A stretch of DNA of 64,000 nt from Pseudomonas guariconensis (GTDB lineage: Bacteria; Pseudomonadota; Gammaproteobacteria; Pseudomonadales; Pseudomonadaceae): the NCBI RefSeq assembly GCF_024127895.1, contig NZ_JAMYBK010000001.1:372001-436000 (forward strand), in the 5' to 3' direction. Below are positions 34,202 through 43,742 of the stretch, piece after piece. Position 1 is the first letter of the stretch. The number at the start of each line of letters is the position of its first letter. Both the position numbers and the translations under genes were made by a program. The notes below the pieces were generated by a model that saw only the letters and a program-made list of their open reading frames with translations, was not told where the DNA came from and ran no database searches.

Positions 34202-34957
34202 ATGGAAAAGACCAAGCCAGCGGCATCGCCTTCGGTGCCGCGTCACGTCGCGATCATCATGGACGGTAACAACCGCTGGGCGAAGAAGCGCCTGCTGCCC
34301 GGCGTCGCCGGGCACAAGGCTGGCGTGGACGCCGTGCGCGCGGTGATCGAAGTCTGTGCCGAGGCGGGGGTCGAGGTGCTGACCCTGTTCGCCTTCTCCA
34401 GCGAGAACTGGCAGCGCCCGGCCGAGGAGGTCGGTGCCCTGATGGAGCTGTTCTTCTCGGCCTTGCGCCGCGAGGCCAAGCGCCTCAACGAGAACCGCAT
34501 CAGCCTGCGCATCATCGGTGACCGCACGCGCTTCCACCCTGAGCTGCAGGCCGCCATGCGCGAGGCCGAGGCCCTGACCGCCGGCAACGATCGCTTCATC
34601 CTGCAGATCGCCGCCAACTACGGTGGCCAGTGGGACATCGCCCAGGCCGCCCAACGCCTGGCGCGGGAAGTCCAGGCTGGCCACCTGCGTCCGGACGACA
34701 TCACCCCGGGGCTGCTGCAAACCTGCCTGGCCACCGGCGACCTGCCGTTGCCCGACCTGTGCATCCGTACCGGGGGCGAGCATCGCATCAGCAACTTCCT
34801 GCTGTGGCAGTTGGCCTATGCCGAGCTGTACTTCTCCGACCTGTACTGGCCGGACTTCAAACACGAGGCCATGCGCAACGCCCTGGCCGATTTCGCTTCG
34901 CGCCAGCGCCGCTTCGGTAAGACCAGCGAGCAGGTCGAGGCTGGAGCTCGTGCTTAA
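34202..34957 (+). CDS. uppS: Undecaprenyl diphosphate synthase
   Basis: A cis-prenyltransferase (251 residues) that makes the C55 lipid carrier for cell-wall and O-antigen synthesis. The P-loop-like IIMDGNNRWAKKR and the FAFSSENWQRP and RTGGEHRISNFLLWQLAY motifs include the catalytic Asp and Arg residues. Stop and cdsA start overlap as TAATG. Confidence 0.98.
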   Translation: MEKTKPAASPSVPRHVAIIMDGNNRWAKKRLLPGVAGHKAGVDAVRAVIEVCAEAGVEVLTLFAFSSENWQRPAEEVGALMELFFSALRREAKRLNENRISLRIIGDRTRFHPELQAAMREAEALTAGNDRFILQIAANYGGQWDIAQAAQRLAREVQAGHLRPDDITPGLLQTCLATGDLPLPDLCIRTGGEHRISNFLLWQLAYAELYFSDLYWPDFKHEAMRNALADFASRQRRFGKTSEQVEAGARA

Positions 34958-35772
34958 TGCTTAAACAACGCATCATTACTGCGCTGATCCTGCTGCCGAT
35001 CGCGCTGGGTGGATTCTTCCTGCTCCACGGCGGGGATTTCGCCTTGTTCATCGGCTTCGTGGTGACCGTCGGCGCCTGGGAGTGGGCGCGCCTGGCGGGG
35101 CTCGTGGCCCAGCCGTTGCGCCTGGCCTATGCCGCGGTGGTCGCCGGGGCGCTGATGCTGCTTTACCTGATGCCGGACCTTGCGCCCTGGGTGCTTGGCG
35201 CCTCGGTGATCTGGTGGGGGCTGGCCACCTGGCTGGTGCTCACCTACCCACGCAGTAGCGAGCTGTGGGCCAGCGCTGCCTGTCGCCTGCTGATCGGCCT
35301 GCTGGTGCTACTGCCGGCCTGGCAGGGCCTGGTGCTGCTCAAGCACTGGCCGCTGGGCAACGGGCTGATCCTGGCGGTCATGGTGCTGGTCTGGGCCGCC
35401 GATATCGGCGCCTACTTCTCGGGGCGCGCGTTCGGCAAGCGCAAGCTGGCGCCACAGGTCAGCCCTGGCAAGAGCTGGGAAGGGGTCTATGGCGGCCTGG
35501 CGGTCAGCCTGCTGATCGCCCTGGGCGTGGGCCTGGCCCGCGACTGGGGTATCGGTCAGTTGCTGCTGGGCCTGCTGGGCGCCGTGGTCGTGGTGATGTC
35601 CTCGGTGATCGGTGACCTGACCGAGAGCATGTTCAAACGCCGCGAAGGCATCAAGGACAGCAGCAACCTGCTGCCCGGCCATGGCGGCGTGCTCGACCGC
35701 ATCGACAGCCTGACCGCGGCGATCCCGATGTTCGCCGTGCTGCTCTGGGCGGCCGAGTGGGGTGTGATGTGA
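34957..35772 (+). CDS. cdsA: Phosphatidate cytidylyltransferase
   Basis: A 271-residue polytopic inner-membrane enzyme making CDP-diacylglycerol for phospholipid synthesis. The C-terminal signature [13 protein letters not shown], then [20 protein letters not shown] is complete. It begins inside the uppS stop (TAATG) and ends in the dxr start (GTGA), so three genes are translationally chained. Confidence 0.96.
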   Translation: MLKQRIITALILLPIALGGFFLLHGGDFALFIGFVVTVGAWEWARLAGLVAQPLRLAYAAVVAGALMLLYLMPDLAPWVLGASVIWWGLATWLVLTYPRSSELWASAACRLLIGLLVLLPAWQGLVLLKHWPLGNGLILAVMVLVWAADIGAYFSGRAFGKRKLAPQVSPGKSWEGVYGGLAVSLLIALGVGLARDWGIGQLLLGLLGAVVVVMSSVIGDLTESMFKRREGIKDSSNLLPGHGGVLDRIDSLTAAIPMFAVLLWAAEWGVM

Positions 35773-36959
35773 GTCGCGCGCAACGCATTACCGTGCTGGG
35801 GGCGACCGGCTCCATCGGCCTGAGCACCCTGGATGTCATCGCCCGTCATCCTGAGCGCTACCAGGTGTTCGCCCTGAGTGGCTATTCCCGTCTCGACCAG
35901 TTGCTGGCGCTGTGCGAGCGGCACCGCCCGGCCTATGCCGTGGTGCCGAGCGCCGAGGCCGCCACGCGCCTGCGCGAGGGGTTGGCCGCGACCGGCTGCG
36001 CCACCGAGGTGCTGGAAGGGGAGGCGGGGTTGTGCCAGGTGGCCCGCGCGGCCGAAGTGGACGCGGTGATGGCGGCCATCGTCGGTGCCGCGGGCCTGCG
36101 CCCGACCCTGGCGGCCGTCGAGGCGGGCAAGAAGGTGCTGCTGGCCAACAAGGAAGCCCTGGTGATGTCCGGTGCGCTGTTCATGGGGGCGGTGCGGCGC
36201 AGTGGTGCCGTGCTGCTGCCGATCGACAGCGAGCACAACGCGATCTTCCAGTGCCTGCCAGGCGACTACGCCCGTGGCTTGGCCCCGGTGGGTGTGCGGC
36301 GCATCCTGCTGACCGCCTCGGGCGGGCCGTTCCGCGAGACGCCGGCAGCCGCCCTGGCGAACGTCACGCCGGAGCAGGCCTGCGCTCACCCCAACTGGTC
36401 CATGGGGCGGAAGATCTCGGTCGACTCGGCGAGCATGATGAACAAGGGCCTGGAGCTGATCGAGGCCTGCTGGCTGTTCGATGCCGCGCCGGACAAGGTG
36501 GAAGTGGTGGTGCACCCGCAGAGTGTGATCCACTCCCTGGTGGACTACGTGGATGGTTCGGTGCTCGCCCAGCTGGGCAACCCGGACATGCGCACGCCGA
36601 TCGCCAATGCCCTGGCCTGGCCCGAGCGGATCGATTCCGGGGTCGCGCCGCTGGACCTGTTCGCCATCGCCCGCCTGGATTTCCAGGCGCCCGACGAACA
36701 GCGCTTCCCCTGCCTGCGCCTGGCGCGCCAGGCTGCCGAGGCCGGCAACAGCGCCCCGGCGGTACTCAATGCGGCCAACGAAGTGGCGGTGGAGGCATTT
36801 CTCCAGCGGCGTATCCGCTTCCCGGAGATCGCGGGTATGATCGAACAGGTGCTCGACCAGGAGTCCGTGGTGCCGTTGCCGTCGCTGGACGCGGTGTTCG
36901 CCGCCGACCAGCGCGCCCGGGAGCTTTCCCGGGAATGGCTGAGGCGCCACGGTCGCTGA
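35769..36959 (+). CDS. dxr: 1-deoxy-D-xylulose 5-phosphate reductoisomerase
   Basis: Second enzyme of the MEP isoprenoid route, NADPH- and metal-dependent. The 396-residue protein has the NADPH motif [20 protein letters not shown], the metal/substrate motif [13 protein letters not shown] and the flexible loop [22 protein letters not shown] 35769 overlaps the cdsA stop (GTGA) and gives the normal Pseudomonas length; an ATG at 35757, four codons earlier, is the alternative. A strong hairpin follows the stop. Confidence 0.97.
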   Translation: MSRAQRITVLGATGSIGLSTLDVIARHPERYQVFALSGYSRLDQLLALCERHRPAYAVVPSAEAATRLREGLAATGCATEVLEGEAGLCQVARAAEVDAVMAAIVGAAGLRPTLAAVEAGKKVLLANKEALVMSGALFMGAVRRSGAVLLPIDSEHNAIFQCLPGDYARGLAPVGVRRILLTASGGPFRETPAAALANVTPEQACAHPNWSMGRKISVDSASMMNKGLELIEACWLFDAAPDKVEVVVHPQSVIHSLVDYVDGSVLAQLGNPDMRTPIANALAWPERIDSGVAPLDLFAIARLDFQAPDEQRFPCLRLARQAAEAGNSAPAVLNAANEVAVEAFLQRRIRFPEIAGMIEQVLDQESVVPLPSLDAVFAADQRARELSREWLRRHGR

Positions 36960-36968
36960 TGGTGAGAT

Positions 36969-37006
36969 TTGTACGAAAAGTCGCCGCTCCGGCACTTTTC
37001 GTACAA
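36969..37006 (+). other. Perfect 13-bp inverted repeat between dxr and rseP
   Basis: TTGTACGAAAAGT (36969-36981) and ACTTTTCGTACAA (36994-37006) are exact reverse complements with a 12-nt GC-rich loop, 9 nt after the dxr stop and 37 nt before the rseP ATG. There is no T run after it, so a simple terminator is unlikely. It could be an mRNA processing or stability element, or a protein-binding palindrome. Confidence 0.75.
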
Positions 37007-37043
37007 GGTCCAGGGCTGGGCTGAACGTCATTTGGAGATAGAT

Positions 37044-38384
37044 ATGACAGCGCTCTACATGATTATCGGCACCCTGATTGCCTTGGGTGTATTGGTCACT
37101 TTCCATGAATTCGGCCACTTCTGGGTGGCCAGGCGTTGTGGCGTCAAGGTGCTGCGCTTCTCCGTGGGCTTCGGCACGCCACTGCTGCGCTGGCACGACC
37201 GTCATGGCACCGAGTTCGTGGTCGCGGCGATTCCCCTGGGTGGCTACGTCAAGATGCTCGACGAGCGCGAGGGCGACGTGCCGCCGGCATTGGCGGAGCA
37301 GTCCTTCAACCGCAAGCCGGTGCGCCAGCGCATCGCTATCGTCGCGGCCGGCCCCATCGCCAACTTCCTCCTGGCCATCCTGTTCTTCTGGCTCCTGGCC
37401 ATGCTCGGCACCCAGCAGGTCCGTCCGGTGATCGGCGCGGTCGAGTCGGGCAGCCTGGCGGCATCCGCCGGCCTGGCCGCCGGTCAGGAAGTCGTCTCCG
37501 TCGACGGCAAGCCGACCAATGGCTGGTCGGCGGTCAACCTGCAGCTGGTTCGTCGCCTGGGCGAGAGCGGGACCCTGCGGGTCGGTGTGCGTGACGAGGG
37601 CGGCTCGGTCGAGCGCCAGCACGATATCCGCCTGGATCAATGGCTCAAGGGCGTCGACGAGCCCGACCCGATCCGCTCCCTCGGCTTGCGCCCCTGGCGC
37701 CCGGCGGTGACGCCGGTGCTGGCGCAGATCGATCCCAAGGGGCCGGCTGCCGCCGCCGGGCTCAAGAGTGGCGACAAATTGTTGGCCCTGGACGGGGTCG
37801 CGCTGAGCGACTGGCAGCAGGTGGTCGACGGCGTGCGTGCCCGTCCAGAGGCCAAGGTGCTGCTGCGCGTGGAGCGTGACGGGGCGCAGCTGGAGGTCCC
37901 GGTCACCCTGGCCCGGCAGGGCGAGGGTGGCTACCTGGGGGCAGGTGTCAAGGGCGTCGAATGGCCCGCCAGCATGCTTCGCGAAGTCAGCTATGGCCCC
38001 CTGGAAGCGGTGGGCGAGGGCCTGTCGCGAACCTGGAGCATGAGCGTCCTGACCCTCGAATCGCTGAAGAAAATGCTGTTCGGGGAGCTCTCGGTAAAAA
38101 ACTTGAGCGGACCGATAACCATTGCTAAAGTGGCGGGCGCTTCAGCCCAGTCGGGCGTGGGGGATTTCCTGAATTTCCTGGCCTACCTGAGCATAAGCCT
38201 GGGGGTTCTTAACCTGCTGCCCATCCCAGTACTGGATGGGGGGCATTTGCTGTTCTACCTGATCGAGTGGGCGCGCGGTCGTCCGCTCTCGGATCGGGTG
38301 CAAGGTTGGGGGGTCCAGATCGGTATCAGTTTAGTCATTGGGGTGATGTTGCTCGCCCTGATCAACGATCTGGGTCGACTATAA
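37044..38384 (+). CDS. rseP: RIP site-2 metalloprotease RseP
   Basis: An inner-membrane zinc protease (446 residues) that cuts anti-sigma factors such as MucA/RseA to release sigma-E/AlgU and also clears signal peptides. HEFGH at about residues 18-22 holds the zinc ligands, LDGGHLLFYLIE near the C-terminus is the second ligand motif, and two PDZ domains lie between (around residues 115-190 and 220-290). Start ATG 37044 has a TTTGGAGATAG site. In Pseudomonas it sits between dxr and bamA, as here. Confidence 0.96.
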   Translation: MTALYMIIGTLIALGVLVTFHEFGHFWVARRCGVKVLRFSVGFGTPLLRWHDRHGTEFVVAAIPLGGYVKMLDEREGDVPPALAEQSFNRKPVRQRIAIVAAGPIANFLLAILFFWLLAMLGTQQVRPVIGAVESGSLAASAGLAAGQEVVSVDGKPTNGWSAVNLQLVRRLGESGTLRVGVRDEGGSVERQHDIRLDQWLKGVDEPDPIRSLGLRPWRPAVTPVLAQIDPKGPAAAAGLKSGDKLLALDGVALSDWQQVVDGVRARPEAKVLLRVERDGAQLEVPVTLARQGEGGYLGAGVKGVEWPASMLREVSYGPLEAVGEGLSRTWSMSVLTLESLKKMLFGELSVKNLSGPITIAKVAGASAQSGVGDFLNFLAYLSISLGVLNLLPIPVLDGGHLLFYLIEWARGRPLSDRVQGWGVQIGISLVIGVMLLALINDLGRL

Positions 38385-38408
38385 AAAGCTTCGCTCAATT
38401 GCGAACCT

Positions 38409-38434
38409 GCCGCCCCACTCGCGGCGGGTTGTTT
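38409..38434 (+). terminator. Weak terminator-like hairpin before bamA
   Basis: CCGCC (38410-38414) pairs with GGCGG (38423-38427), followed by GTTGTTTATT. Lies between the rseP stop and bamA; the stem is short, so only partial termination is likely. Confidence 0.45.
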
Positions 38435-38460
38435 ATTGCCAGTTGGAATAAAAGGACTTC

Positions 38461-40809
38461 ATGAAACGTCTGCTGCTAACTGCGGTCCTCTCCGCACTGA
38501 TGATCGCTGAAGTTCACGCCGAGTCCTTCACCATCTCCGATATTCGTGTCAATGGTCTGCAGCGGGTTTCCGCAGGCAGCGTGTTCGGGGCCCTGCCACT
38601 GAACGTGGGCGACCAGGTCGACGATCGGCGTCTGGTGGAATCCACCCGCTCGCTGTTCAAGACCGGCTTCTTCCAGGACATCCAGCTGAGCCGCGACGGC
38701 AATGTCCTGATCATCAACGTGGTCGAACGTCCGTCGGTCTCGAGCATCGAGATCGAGGGCAACAAGGCCATCAGCACCGAAGACCTGATGAAGGGCCTGA
38801 AGCAGTCGGGCCTGGCCGAGGGCGAGATCTTCCAGCGGGCCACCCTCGAGGGTGTGCGTAACGAGCTGCAGCGCCAGTACGTGGCCCAGGGCCGCTATTC
38901 GGCGGAGGTCGACGCCGAGGTGGTGCCGCAACCGCGCAACCGGGTCGGCCTGAAGATCAAGATCAACGAAGGCACCGTCGCCGCCATCCAGCACATCAAC
39001 GTGGTGGGCAACACCGTCTTCAGCGACGAAGACCTGACCCAGCTCTTCGAGCTCAAGACCACCAACTGGCTGTCGTTCTTCAAGAACGATGACAAGTACG
39101 CCCGCGAGAAGCTCTCCGGTGACCTGGAGCGCCTGCGTTCCTACTACCTGGACCGCGGCTACATCAACATGGACATCGCCTCGACCCAGGTGTCCATCAC
39201 CCCGGACAAGAAGCACGTCTACATCACCGTCAACATCAACGAAGGCGAGAAGTACACCGTTCGCGACGTGAAGCTCTCCGGCGACCTCAAGGTACCGGAA
39301 GACCAGGTCCGGTCGTTGCTGCTGGTGCAGCCGGGCCAGGTGTTCTCGCGCAAGGTGATGACCACCACCTCCGACCTGATCACCCGTCGCCTGGGCAACG
39401 AGGGCTATACCTTCGCCAACGTCAACGGCGTGCCGCAACCCAACGACGAAGACCATACCGTCGACATCATGTTCGTGGTCGACCCGGGCAAGCGCGCCTA
39501 CGTCAACCGCATCAACTACCGCGGCAACACCAAGACCGAAGACGAAGTGCTGCGTCGCGAGATGCGCCAGATGGAGGGCGGCTGGGCCTCGACCTACCTG
39601 ATCGACCAGTCCAAGACCCGTCTGGAGCGCCTGGGCTTCTTCAAGGAAGTCAACGTCGAGACCCCGCCGGTGCCGGGCACCGACGACCAGGTCGACGTCA
39701 ACTACAGCGTCGAGGAGCAGGCCTCCGGCTCGATCACCGCCAGCGTCGGTTTCGCCCAGAGCGCGGGGCTGATCCTGGGTGGCTCGATCAGCCAGAGCAA
39801 CTTCCTGGGGACCGGTAACAAGGTCTCCATCGGCCTGACCCGTAGCGAGTACCAGACCCGCTACAACTTCGGCTTCGTCGACCCCTACTGGACCGCCGAT
39901 GGCGTCAGCCTGGGCTACAACGCCTTCTACCGCAGCACCGACTACGACGACCTCGACGTCGACGTGGCCAGCTATGCGGTGGACAGCCTGGGCGCCGGTG
40001 TCAGCATCGGCTACCCGATCAGCGAGACCTCGCGCCTGACCTACGGCCTTTCCGTGCAGCGCGACGAGATCAAGACCGGCCGCTACACCGTCGACGAGAT
40101 CTTCGACTTCCTCGAGGAGGAGGGCGACAGCTTCCTGAACTTCAAGGCGTCGGTGGGCTGGTCCGAGTCCACCCTGAACAAGGGCGTGCTGGCGACCCGT
40201 GGTCATTCCCAGAGCCTGACCCTGGAAACCACCGTGCCGGGCAGCGACCTGTCGTTCTACAAGCTCGACTACCGTGGCCAGCTGTTCAAGCCGATCACCA
40301 ACGACTACACCCTGCGCCTGCACACCGAACTGGGCTATGGTGATGGTTTCGGTGGTACCTCGGGCCTGCCGTTCTACGAGAACTACTATGCCGGTGGCTT
40401 CAACTCTGTCCGTGGCTTCAAGGACAGCAGCCTGGGCCCTCGCAGTACCCCGAGCCAGGGCAACAACCCCGGTACCATCCGCGACCCGGACCAGGACCCG
40501 CTGCCGTTCGGTGGCAACGTCCTCGTCCAGGGTGGTGTCGAGCTGCTGTTCCCGCTGCCGTTCGTCAAGGACCAGCGTTCGCTGCGTACCTCGGTGTTCT
40601 GGGACGTCGGTAACGTGTTCGACACCAACTGCGGCAGCAAGCCGGACTGCGAGAAGGTCGGCTTCTCGGGCATGGCCAGCTCGGTTGGCCTGGGCGTCAC
40701 CTGGATCACTGCGCTGGGCCCGCTGAGCTTCAGCCTGGCGATGCCGGTCAAGAAGCCGGACGATGCCGATACCCAGGTGTTCCAATTCTCTCTGGGCCAG
40801 ACCTTCTGA
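38461..40809 (+). CDS. bamA: Outer membrane protein assembly factor BamA
   Basis: The central, essential insertase of outer-membrane beta-barrel proteins. The 782-residue precursor has a signal peptide (MKRLLLTAVLSALMIAEVHA, cut before ESF), five POTRA domains to about residue 420 (opening ISDIRVNGLQRVSAGSVF), and a 16-strand barrel with the lid-lock VRGF motif (GGFNSVRGFKDSSLGPR) and C-terminal aromatic signature ending QTF. It is followed by the chaperone gene ompH, then lpxD. Confidence 0.98.
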   Translation: MKRLLLTAVLSALMIAEVHAESFTISDIRVNGLQRVSAGSVFGALPLNVGDQVDDRRLVESTRSLFKTGFFQDIQLSRDGNVLIINVVERPSVSSIEIEGNKAISTEDLMKGLKQSGLAEGEIFQRATLEGVRNELQRQYVAQGRYSAEVDAEVVPQPRNRVGLKIKINEGTVAAIQHINVVGNTVFSDEDLTQLFELKTTNWLSFFKNDDKYAREKLSGDLERLRSYYLDRGYINMDIASTQVSITPDKKHVYITVNINEGEKYTVRDVKLSGDLKVPEDQVRSLLLVQPGQVFSRKVMTTTSDLITRRLGNEGYTFANVNGVPQPNDEDHTVDIMFVVDPGKRAYVNRINYRGNTKTEDEVLRREMRQMEGGWASTYLIDQSKTRLERLGFFKEVNVETPPVPGTDDQVDVNYSVEEQASGSITASVGFAQSAGLILGGSISQSNFLGTGNKVSIGLTRSEYQTRYNFGFVDPYWTADGVSLGYNAFYRSTDYDDLDVDVASYAVDSLGAGVSIGYPISETSRLTYGLSVQRDEIKTGRYTVDEIFDFLEEEGDSFLNFKASVGWSESTLNKGVLATRGHSQSLTLETTVPGSDLSFYKLDYRGQLFKPITNDYTLRLHTELGYGDGFGGTSGLPFYENYYAGGFNSVRGFKDSSLGPRSTPSQGNNPGTIRDPDQDPLPFGGNVLVQGGVELLFPLPFVKDQRSLRTSVFWDVGNVFDTNCGSKPDCEKVGFSGMASSVGLGVTWITALGPLSFSLAMPVKKPDDADTQVFQFSLGQTF

Positions 40810-40853
40810 GGTCGGCCCTCGCTCAACGAAAACGGTTTATCCAGGAGTGCATC

Positions 40854-41357
40854 GTGCGTAAGTTGACTCAACTGGCCATCTTGGCCGCGGCGCTGGTCGC
40901 CACCCCGGCTTTCGCCGAAATGAAGATCGCCGTGCTGAACTACCAGATGGCACTGCTCGAATCGGACGCGGCGAAGAAGTACGCGGTCGATGCCGAGAAG
41001 AAGTTCGGCCCGCAGCTGACCAAGCTGAAGAATCTGGAAAGCAGCGCCAAGGGCATCCAGGACCGCCTGATCAAGGGTGGCGACAAGATGCCCCAGCAGG
41101 AGCGCGAGCGCCTGGAACTCGAATTCAAGCAGAAGGCCCGTGACTTCCAGTTCCAGTCCAAGGAGCTGAACGAAGCCAAGGCCGTCGCCGACCGCGACAT
41201 GCTCAAGCAACTCAAGCCCAAGCTCGACGGCGCCGTCGAGGAGGTCATCAAGCGTGGTGGCTACGACCTGGTGCTCGAGCGTGGTGCGGTGATCGATGTC
41301 AAGCCGCAGTACGACATCACCCGCCAAGTCATCGAGCGTATGAACCAAGCTCGTTGA
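40854..41357 (+). CDS. skp: Periplasmic chaperone OmpH/Skp
   Basis: A 167-residue trimeric 'jellyfish' chaperone that carries unfolded outer-membrane proteins to BamA. It has a signal peptide ([20 protein letters not shown], cut after A) and long coiled-coil arms rich in Lys, Glu and Gln (about residues 45-120). The start codon is GTG at 40854, with a CAGGAG site 7 nt upstream; no ATG is available. Also annotated ompH. Confidence 0.94.
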   Translation: MRKLTQLAILAAALVATPAFAEMKIAVLNYQMALLESDAAKKYAVDAEKKFGPQLTKLKNLESSAKGIQDRLIKGGDKMPQQERERLELEFKQKARDFQFQSKELNEAKAVADRDMLKQLKPKLDGAVEEVIKRGGYDLVLERGAVIDVKPQYDITRQVIERMNQAR

Positions 41358-41358
41358 T

Positions 41359-42414
41359 ATGACCGTGACCATGACGCTTGGCCAACTGGCCGAGGCCCTC
41401 GGGGCCACCCTCAAGGGGCCCGAGGGGCTGCAGATCACCGGGCTGGCCACCTTGCAGGAGGCCGGGCCCGGGCAATTGAGTTTCCTGGCCAACCCGCAGT
41501 ATCGCAAGTACCTGGACAACAGCCAGGCCGCCGCGGTGCTGCTCAAGGCCGCGGATGCCGAAGGCTTTGCCGGCAATGCCCTGATCGTCGCCGACCCGTA
41601 CCTGGCCTACGCGCGCATTTCCCACCTGTTCGATCCCAAGCCCAAGGCTGTGGCGGGTATTCATCCCAGCGCCGTGGTGGCCGAGGATGCCCAGGTGGAC
41701 GCCAGTGCCAGCATCGGCCCGTTCGCGGTGATCGAGGCCGGCGCGCGGATCGCCGCCAACGTGACCATCGGTGCCCACTGCTTCGTCGGTGCGCGCTGCG
41801 TGATCGGCGAAGGTGGCTGGCTGGCGCCGCGGGTCACCCTGTACCACGACGTGACCATCGGCAAGCGCGTGGTGATCCAGTCGGGTGCGGTGATCGGTGG
41901 CGAGGGCTTCGGCTTCGCCAACGAGAAGGGCATCTGGCGCAAGATCGCCCAGATCGGCGGGGTGACCATCGGCGACGACGTGGAGATCGGCGTGAACACC
42001 GCCGTCGACCGTGGTGCGCTGTCGGACACGCGGATCAACGATGGGGTCAAACTGGACAACCAGATCCAGATCGCCCACAACGTGCAGATCGGCGAGCACA
42101 CCGCCATGGCGGCCTGCGTGGGGATCTCTGGCAGCACCCGCATCGGCAAGCATTGCACCATCGCTGGCGGTGTCGGCATGGTCGGTCATATCGATGTTTG
42201 CGATAACGTATTCGTTTCCGGGATGACCATGGTGACCCGTTCGATCACCGAACCGGGCGCCTATTCCTCCGGCACGGCCATGCAACCCTTGGCCGAATGG
42301 CGCAAGAGCGCCGCGCGTATTCGCCAGTTGGACGAGATGTCCAAGCGTCTCCAGCAGCTGGAAAAACGTGTCGATACCGTGACCTCAGGTGGTCAGCCGG
42401 CATCAGAAGGCTGA
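41359..42414 (+). CDS. lpxD: UDP-3-O-(3-hydroxyacyl)glucosamine N-acyltransferase
   Basis: Third step of lipid A synthesis: N-acylation of UDP-3-O-acyl-glucosamine from acyl-ACP. The 351-residue protein has the N-terminal uridine-binding domain ([20 protein letters not shown]), then hexapeptide repeats of a left-handed beta helix with the catalytic His in [20 protein letters not shown], and a C-terminal helical extension with coiled coil. It begins 1 nt after the ompH stop. Confidence 0.97.
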   Translation: MTVTMTLGQLAEALGATLKGPEGLQITGLATLQEAGPGQLSFLANPQYRKYLDNSQAAAVLLKAADAEGFAGNALIVADPYLAYARISHLFDPKPKAVAGIHPSAVVAEDAQVDASASIGPFAVIEAGARIAANVTIGAHCFVGARCVIGEGGWLAPRVTLYHDVTIGKRVVIQSGAVIGGEGFGFANEKGIWRKIAQIGGVTIGDDVEIGVNTAVDRGALSDTRINDGVKLDNQIQIAHNVQIGEHTAMAACVGISGSTRIGKHCTIAGGVGMVGHIDVCDNVFVSGMTMVTRSITEPGAYSSGTAMQPLAEWRKSAARIRQLDEMSKRLQQLEKRVDTVTSGGQPASEG

Positions 42415-42451
42415 TACCATTCCCTGAGCAAGAGTGAACCGTCGCTAGCTG

Positions 42452-42477
42452 GCTCCTCTTTGGATTGTAAAAGGAGC
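42452..42477 (+). promoter_or_regulatory. Hairpin covering a Shine-Dalgarno sequence upstream of fabZ
   Basis: GCTCCT (42452-42457) pairs with AGGAGC (42472-42477), with extra TTT/AAA pairing in between. The AAAGGAG inside it is the only strong ribosome binding site in the lpxD-fabZ gap, so the fold would hide it. Confidence 0.5.
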
Positions 42478-42527
42478 GTGTGGTCAGCACCTGCGCTCCC
42501 TATTCTTACTACAGGCTTCCCCCCGAA

Positions 42528-42968
42528 ATGATGGACATCAACGAGATTCGCGAATACCTGCCTCACCGTTACCCGTTCCTGCTGGTGGACCGGGTGACGG
42601 ACCTGGACTTCGAGGCCCAGAGCATTCGTGCCTACAAGAATGTCAGCATCAATGAGCCGTTCTTCAATGGCCATTTTCCCGCGCACCCAATCATGCCGGG
42701 CGTGCTGATCATCGAGGCGATGGCCCAGGCGGCCGGGATTCTCGGTTTCAAGATGCTCGATGCCAAGCCGGCGGACGGTACCCTTTATTACTTCGTCGGC
42801 TCGGACAACCTGCGCTTCCGCCAGCCTGTGCTGCCGGGCGACCAGTTGATCCTCGAGGCCAAGTTCCTCAGCCGCAAGCGTTCGATCTGGAAGTTCGAGT
42901 GCCAGGCCACCGTCGATGGCAAGCAGGTCTGCTCGGCGGAGATTATCTGCGCGGAACGTGAACTATGA
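42528..42968 (+). CDS. fabZ: 3-hydroxyacyl-ACP dehydratase FabZ
   Basis: Dehydrates 3-hydroxyacyl-ACP in fatty-acid elongation and competes with lipid A synthesis for the same substrate. The 146-residue hot-dog fold protein has the catalytic His in [16 protein letters not shown] and Glu in [11 protein letters not shown] use ATG 42528 ([20 protein letters not shown]), giving the usual length. It has no good ribosome binding site. A GTG at 42480 is in frame and lies near an AAAGGAG, but the spacing is too short; a coupled leader is possible. The stop overlaps lpxA as ATGA. Confidence 0.96.
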   Translation: MMDINEIREYLPHRYPFLLVDRVTDLDFEAQSIRAYKNVSINEPFFNGHFPAHPIMPGVLIIEAMAQAAGILGFKMLDAKPADGTLYYFVGSDNLRFRQPVLPGDQLILEAKFLSRKRSIWKFECQATVDGKQVCSAEIICAEREL

Positions 42969-43741
42969 GTTCGATTGATCCTCGGGCGATCATCGACCCT
43001 GCGGCCAGGCTGGCCGACGGCGTCGAGGTGGGCCCTTGGTCGATCATTGGCCCCGATGTGGAAATCGGGGAGGGCACCGTCATCGGTCCGCACGTGGTGC
43101 TCAAGGGGCCGACCCGGATCGGCAGGCACAACCGCATTTTCCAGTTTTCCTCCATCGGTGAAGACACCCCCGATCTCAAGTACAAGGGCGAGCCGACGCG
43201 CCTGGTGATCGGTGATCACAATGTGATCCGCGAAGGCGTGACCATTCACCGGGGCACCATCCAGGATCGCTCGGAAACCACCCTTGGCGATCACAACCTG
43301 ATCATGGCCTATGCCCATATCGGGCATGACAGCGTCATCGGCAACCACTGCATCCTGGTCAATAACACGGCGTTGGCCGGGCACGTGCATGTGGGCGACT
43401 GGGCGATCCTGTCTGGCTATACCCTGGTGCACCAGTACTGCCATATCGGTGCCCACGCTTTCTCCGGCATGGGCACGGCGATCGGCAAGGACGTCCCGGC
43501 CTTCGTCACCGTGTTCGGCAGCCCGGCCGAGGCGCGCAGCATGAACTTCGAAGGCATGCGCCGTCGTGGCTTCAGCGACGAGGTGATCCACGCCCTGCGC
43601 CGCGCCTACAAGATCGTCTATCGCCAGGGCCTGACCGTGGAAGAGGCGCTCAAGGAACTGGAGGAGCTGGCCGGCCAGTTCCCGGAGGTCGAGCTGTTCC
43701 GCCAGTCGATCCTCGGCTCCGCCCGCGGCATCACGCGCTGA
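42965..43741 (+). CDS. lpxA: UDP-N-acetylglucosamine acyltransferase
   Basis: First step of lipid A synthesis: 3-O-acylation of UDP-GlcNAc. The 258-residue protein is a left-handed beta helix of hexapeptide repeats with the catalytic His in [18 protein letters not shown] and a C-terminal helical domain. The start overlaps the fabZ stop, so the balance of these two competing activities is translationally coupled. Confidence 0.98.
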   Translation: MSSIDPRAIIDPAARLADGVEVGPWSIIGPDVEIGEGTVIGPHVVLKGPTRIGRHNRIFQFSSIGEDTPDLKYKGEPTRLVIGDHNVIREGVTIHRGTIQDRSETTLGDHNLIMAYAHIGHDSVIGNHCILVNNTALAGHVHVGDWAILSGYTLVHQYCHIGAHAFSGMGTAIGKDVPAFVTVFGSPAEARSMNFEGMRRRGFSDEVIHALRRAYKIVYRQGLTVEEALKELEELAGQFPEVELFRQSILGSARGITR

Positions 43742-43742
43742 C

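Noticed and set aside
36969..37043. N-terminal extension of RseP beginning at 36969
   Set aside because: It would be translated through the perfect hairpin; ATG 37044 has a good ribosome binding site and gives the family start.
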